Assembly: GCF_001625215.2 (NCBI RefSeq)
Contig: NC_030384.2
Span: 30,244,527 to 30,308,526, forward strand
Source of the DNA: Daucus carota subsp. sativus
Taxonomy: Eukaryota > Streptophyta > Magnoliopsida > Apiales > Apiaceae
DNA: 64,000 bases
Reading direction: 5' to 3'
A program made the position numbers and the translations under genes. Shown here in pieces: positions 58,901 to 64,000 of the stretch (position 1 is its first letter; every line of letters begins with the position of its first letter). The notes below the pieces were generated by a model. It saw only the letters and a program-made list of their open reading frames with translations. It had not been told where the DNA came from and searched no databases.

Positions 58901-61900
58901 GGAAGTGGATATTTATTTAAGATGGGGGTGAAACTAAAGTGGAAAGTTATTCATGCTATTTCATGTGAAGGGATGGTTGTAACTTCTCAGGCAAAGGTCT
59001 TCCAAAACAGTGATATTTGTTAAATGCCTTTTCAATAGTTTTGGACCTTGTTCATGTTTATACCGACAAAGTGTGTTAAATGTGTTGACTGGGTAAAAAG
59101 CAAATATGTTCCTGCAAAGTTGCAGGATACAGAATTATCAATATAGACATGATATATTTCAAGAGGGTGGCAAGAAGGTGATAGAAGAAGAATAAATATG
59201 ATAATTATATAAAATGGAGAAGAAGGTTATTTGTTGAAGAGAAGAAAGATAAAAAGCTGCATTATGTGGGATTCAATTAGGAGATTAAGTTGGTCGTGGA
59301 AAGCAAGCAGATAATTAAAAGAATGCTAAATATGAAAAATTTTATAGGTGGACCAAGAACTGTATGAGGGAGAAGAAAAATAAAGAGGTTTGGTGAATGA
59401 CTAATAACTGGAGTAAGGGTTGCCTCTTCCTGGCTTTAAGAAAAGATATCCGAGCTACTGCAACTAGTATTAGAAGCAATGTATTCATGGCGCTGTTGTA
59501 TTTAGCAGTTCACCAAGCTACTACAACTTCTCACCTTTTGTAGGCTTCTGGTAGCAAAAACTGCTTCAAGGTACTTAGAACCTATTTGTCCTCTGCAAAA
59601 TAAGCACTTATTTTCCTGAAAAGCACCCAAATTAGGTACTTAATGAAAAAGGCAACTTTGTACTCCAATTTATCTTAGCTATGCAGGGGTCTTCCTTGAA
59701 CAAGAAGAGACAGCTTAGTGCTTAATTTATTTCAAAGCTACAGGTCTCAAGAAGTGACATAGGTCACTATAAGAGCTTGCTTTAATTTAGAACTACTGGT
59801 CTAAATAAGTTACAAGTCACTGAATAGATCTTGATCTATTTCAAAGCTACAGGTCATCTAGTTGTAAATTCTCTGCACGGTGGACCTAGAACCTTTTAAT
59901 ATGCATGAGTCTAAGAAAACAAAAAAGGGGGTGCGACTTCAATCTTTTAAATTTGTTTCACCGTCTCTCTTTGCTTAATCACACTCTGGGTAGCGTGTAA
60001 CCATACGATTAATTATCGTATGCTCTGTTGACGGTCATGTCTTCTCTTGTTGTTTCTATTATTCACTAAAAATGGGGGCAGACATGATCTGACCAAAATT
60101 GTCCCAGAGAGCCAAACATACTGACTATGCATGAACCTGAACTGGAATTTAATACCAATGAATTATGATCTGTGTTTGTACTCTAGTCCTATATTAATGT
60201 GTTAAATTAAAATAGATTGTTATATGTTTTATGGTGGAATTTTTGTTGTTTGTATTTGTACCAACTTGAGAAGAGAGACAACTATTAATTGCTGTCCTTT
60301 ATATTTTTGCAGCTTTCTTTAACAATTCTTTATATTGCTGGTGGTGTTTTTGCTGCTGGATGGATTGGTAAGCAATCTACATTGTTATATGATATTTCTG
60401 CTCCATTGTTTATGTTATTAGTAATGCTGTTTCCAGATATTTGACCCAAGTTTTGTCTTATAGAGGTGTCATGTTGGATTTTAACCGGAGAACGTCAGAC
60501 TGCTGTGATTAGATCAAGATATGTTCAAGTGCTACTTAATCAAGATATGAGTTTTTTCGATACCTATGGGAATAATGGAGACATTGTGAGCCAAGTATTA
60601 AGTGACGTGTTGCTCATCCAGTCTGCTCTTAGTGAAAAAGTAAGTGCAGCTCAAGTAGTACTCATTTTATCTACTTCATCATAGTGTCTTGGAACAATTC
60701 ATGCCATCAGTAGAAAAAGATAAAAAAAGTGTACAATTTAGGATGCTGATGCCTTAACACTTGCAGGCTTACTGAATTGGTTTATGTTCCAAGTATTTGT
60801 GTACTCTTTTCTTTGCTAATCAGAATTTATTCATACAACAGGTAGGAAATTATATTCATAACATGGCTACCTTCTTCAGTGGTCTCGTGATTGGATTCAT
60901 CAACTGTTGGCAAATAGCGTTAATTACATTAGCTGCCGGTCCATTTATTGTTGCTGCAGGAGGAATATCAAATATATTTCTGCATAGGCTTGCGGAAAAC
61001 ATTCAAGATGCATATGCTGAAGCAGCAAGCATTGCAGAACAGGTTAATAACTTCTTGCATATGCTTCCCTCCTTTAATATTCATTTAGCTTAATTTATGT
61101 CTTGTGTTAAATTATAATGTTGGCGTGGAATTTGTTAGTTATCTAGTAGCTCAGGAACTGTTCAGTGAATTTCTATAATGGAGCTAATAACTCTCTTCAA
61201 ACCAGAGAATAATACCTAGCATATTAATCCCGAGGACATCATGACACATTGGCACTCGTGATAAGATTTCTTTTTTGCTTAACTGGAATTTGTCCGATCA
61301 CTTGTCTATCGTGTTAGCTGTTTTTTATTTATTTAGCATTTTTTTTAAAAGCTTTTTGGGGAGTTCCCCATTTATTTCATATTCAAGAATTCGAGATTTC
61401 TAAATTTACTTCAATTGATTCAATATTGTTTGTTTCGTTTTAGTTTGTGTACATAAGGTTTTCACGTAGAAAGTAAAAAGCAGTATACTCACTTTTTTCA
61501 TCTACAAAGTTGGCTTCGTGACTGAATGTGCTGCTCTTCTGACGTTCATTGTGCATTAGGAGTTCTGATATATAATTAATTAATGTCTTCTATCCTATGC
61601 ACTTCCGTGTAAATATTCTGCATTGTTGTTTTCTTGCATCTACCATATTCAACATTATGCATGTTAAATGTAATTGTGATCTGTGATAAACTTGCTTACT
61701 CTTACATATCTGTATTTAGGCATATTAATGTATGCTAATATCTTCTTGTTATCTTTCCACACAATGTCCTTCAGTTGTTATATCCATTTAAGTTGAATTT
61801 TCTATGGAAATCAAGCATGTTACACTGCTTTACTTTGATAACAGATTAAGTTTATAAATTTGTTACTGTTGATAAGAAGCGGCTATTCTGTTATAAAGTA

Positions 61901-64000
61901 ATCAAGTAAGGATTTATGATCCATTATAACAGAAAACATTCATTTTCAAGTATCTGAAATTGAGAACATAGATTCTGGTTGCCACCCCAATAGTTTCTTG
62001 CTTTTTTAACATAAATTTTTTTTTGTTTGCTGTTTCAATATCACAGGCAGTTTCATACATTAGAACCTTGTATGCATTTACAAACGAAACATTAGCAAAA
62101 TATTCATACGCAACTTCGCTACAAGCTACCCTAAGATATGGTATTTTGATAAGTCTCGTACAAGGCCTTGGGCTGGGATTCACATACGGGCTTGCAATTT
62201 GCTCTTGTGCTCTGCAACTTTGGGTGGGCAGGTTCTTGATTACGCATGGAAAAGCTCATGGAGGTGAAATTGTCACAGCCCTTTTTGCTGTCATTTTAAG
62301 TGGCCTGTAAGTATATCTTTCTTAATTATATTTCTACTTGAGTAAGACCAATGTAACTATGTCTCTCTGATGTGTGTATGCTGTTTTTTCACAGGGGACT
62401 AAATCAAGCTGCAACAAATTTCTATTCATTTGAGCAAGGTAGAATTGCTGCTTATAGACTTTTTGAGATGATCAGTCGTTCATCCTCCACAGTAAACCAT
62501 GATGGAAATACCCTTTCCTCTGTACAAGGAAACATCGAGTTTCGAAATGTATATTTCAGCTATCTGTCTCGGCCTGAAATTCCTATCTTGAGTGGGTTTT
62601 ACCTTACTGTTCCTGCAAAAAAGACTGTCGCCCTTGTTGGCAGAAATGGCTCTGGTAAGAGCAGTATTATACCACTCATGGAGCGCTTTTATGATCCTAC
62701 ATTAGGTATGTATTTTAGCTTGTGTCACTTGAGCTGTTGTGAGATCTGCATTGATGTTTTTTCCATGTAGCAATATTTGTTTCATTTTTCTGTTGCAGGA
62801 GAAGTACTATTAGATGGGGAAAATATCAAGAATCTAAAGCTGGACTGGCTAAGAAATCAGATTGGTTTAGTCACTCAAGAACCTGCTTTGCTTAGTCTGA
62901 GCATCAGGGACAACATTGCTTATGGGCGGGATGCGACAATGGATCAGATAGAAGAAGCAGCTAAAATAGCGCATGCTCACACATTTATCAGCTCACTCGA
63001 AAGAGGATACCAGACACAGGTAGGCATCTCAAATTGCATTCTTCATACTCCTTTTTTTATTTGGCACTCCCGCACATTCCCAATTTCTCTGTTGGCTTGG
63101 TTTCTATATCTAGAATCTTGTGTGTCAGGTGGGTAGGGCTGGATTGGCATTGACAGAAGAACAGAAAATAAAACTTTCGGTTGCCAGAGCAGTCATTTCA
63201 AGCCCGTCTATTCTTCTTCTGGATGAGGTCACTGGTGGGCTTGATTTTGAAGCAGAGAGATCTGTTCAGGAGGCTTTAGATCTTCTCATGTTAGGCCGAT
63301 CAACTATAATAATTGCTCGACGACTTAGTTTGATAAAAAATGCTGACTATATAGCTGTAATGGAAGAAGGTCAACTTGTTGAAATGGGTACCCATGATGA
63401 ATTGATTACTTTAGATGGCTTATATGCGGAGCTTCTGAAATGTGAAGAAGCTGCAAAATTACCAAGGAGGTATTATACTTGAGGAAACTTTTATTCTGCT
63501 CATCTGACTGAGAGCAGTTATTCACATATTTTAATATTCATTATTGTCTAATGTACTTTCAGGATGCCCAAGCGAAACTACAAAGAGGCTACAGCATTCC
63601 AAATTGAAAAAGATTCTTCAGCAAGTCATAGCTTCCAAGAACCATCATCTCCCAGAATGGCCAAATCACCATCTCTGCAGAGAGTTTCTGCTATCCATGC
63701 AATTCAGCCCCCAGACGGCACTTTTAGCTCGCATGAATCACCAAGAAATCAGAGCCCTCCTCCAGAACATATGGCTGAAAATGGTCTAGCGTTGGATGGG
63801 ACAGATAAGGAACCTTCAATGAGAAGACAGGATAGTTTCGAAATGAGACTACCAGATTTGCCAAAGATTGATGTCCATTCGGCAAATAGACATACGTCGT
63901 ATACTTCTGATCCTGAATCGCCTGTTTCACCACTTTTGACATCTGACCCACAAAATGAGCGATCCCATTCACAAACCTTTAGTCGACCACTCAGTGAATA
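55975..64000 (+). CDS. ABCB20: ABC transporter B family, ABCB6/ABCB20 type (3' part beyond window)
   Basis: Full-size (TMD-NBD)x2 plasma-membrane exporter; ABCB6/ABCB20 of Arabidopsis transport auxin. Nine exons, all in phase: 55975-56349, 60313-60367, 60464-60639, 60842-61042, 62047-62306, 62395-62705, 62799-63019, 63129-63469, 63563 to the edge, about 792 residues so far. The start MMVSRGLFGWSPPH and acidic N terminus match this clade. TMD1 includes GSVAAAAHGTALVVYLHYFA, SCWILTGERQTAVIRSRYVQ and the QATLRYGILISLVQGLGLG stretch. NBD1 has Walker A GRNGSGKSS, Q-loop VTQEPAL, Walker B ILLLDEVTGGLD, a degenerate signature LTEEQ instead of LSGGQ, and IIIARRLS with Arg for the usual H-loop His, all typical of this clade. 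The linker (SFEMRLPDLPK, PESPVSPLLTSDP) is reached at the edge; TMD2 and NBD2 are off the window. It could equally be called ABCB6. Confidence 0.93.
57750..58395. repeat. Two diverged tandem copies of about 300 bp in ABCB intron 1
   Basis: About 57750-58030 and 58095-58395 share GGTATGAAA(T/C)TATTGTTGT, CTATGGCATAGTCCA, ATGTTAA/TCAACAAATAAG and GCTTGCTACTA(G/C)-type words in the same order. This lies within the 3.96 kb first intron (56350-60312). The rest of that intron shows nothing I can assign. Confidence 0.6.

Overview
The window looks like nuclear DNA of a flowering plant, most likely a eudicot. Genes have short exons with GT-AG introns, intergenic DNA is AT-rich and full of transposons, and a degraded piece of plastid DNA is present. 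The species cannot be fixed from the sequence.

Layout. 1-3164: right part of a Mutator-like (MULE) element on the minus strand, with an apparently intact five-exon transposase reading frame and its right terminal inverted repeat (TIR). 5784-9132: a complete MKP1-type MAP kinase phosphatase gene. 12473-16622: two DUF674 genes (A and B), with a PIF/Harbinger-type MITE inside the intron of A. 17265-31650: three tandem segmental duplicates full of decayed pieces of a HAK/KUP potassium transporter and a plant-mobile-domain (PMD) gene. Because the copies differ, several insertions can be read against an empty site: a 1048 bp Pack-MULE carrying a LIFEGUARD/BI-1 fragment, a 456 bp MULE whose ends match the MULE at 1-3164, a 1290 bp solo LTR, and a poly(A) micro-insertion. 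One unit also holds a head-to-head inverted duplication of the HAK 5' exons. 32110-33909: a ~190 bp tandem repeat array running up to a gene for a secreted precursor with repeated SGPS-type peptide motifs (PIP/PIPL-like); a stop codon cuts off its most canonical last motif. 34946-39162: a cluster of Stowaway-like MITEs, two of them carrying later insertions (a second MITE, and an 805 bp hAT element). 39401-51185: four more DUF674 genes (C and D tandem duplicates with duplicated promoters, E, and inverted F), a DUF674 fragment, a SINE with target-site duplications, a plastid accD fragment and an S1-family (self-incompatibility-like) secreted protein gene. 55975-64000: the 5' two thirds of an ABCB6/ABCB20-type full-size ABC transporter, running off the right edge.

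How the parts relate. MKP1 and the ABC transporter are conserved single genes at either end. Between them lies a fast-changing region dominated by local duplication (DUF674 array, HAK/PMD units, peptide repeats) and transposition. An intact MULE transposase and a short element with the same ends lie 17 kb apart, which suggests that this MULE family moved recently. Exon joins were made by eye from splice sites and reading frame and have not been tested against transcripts.
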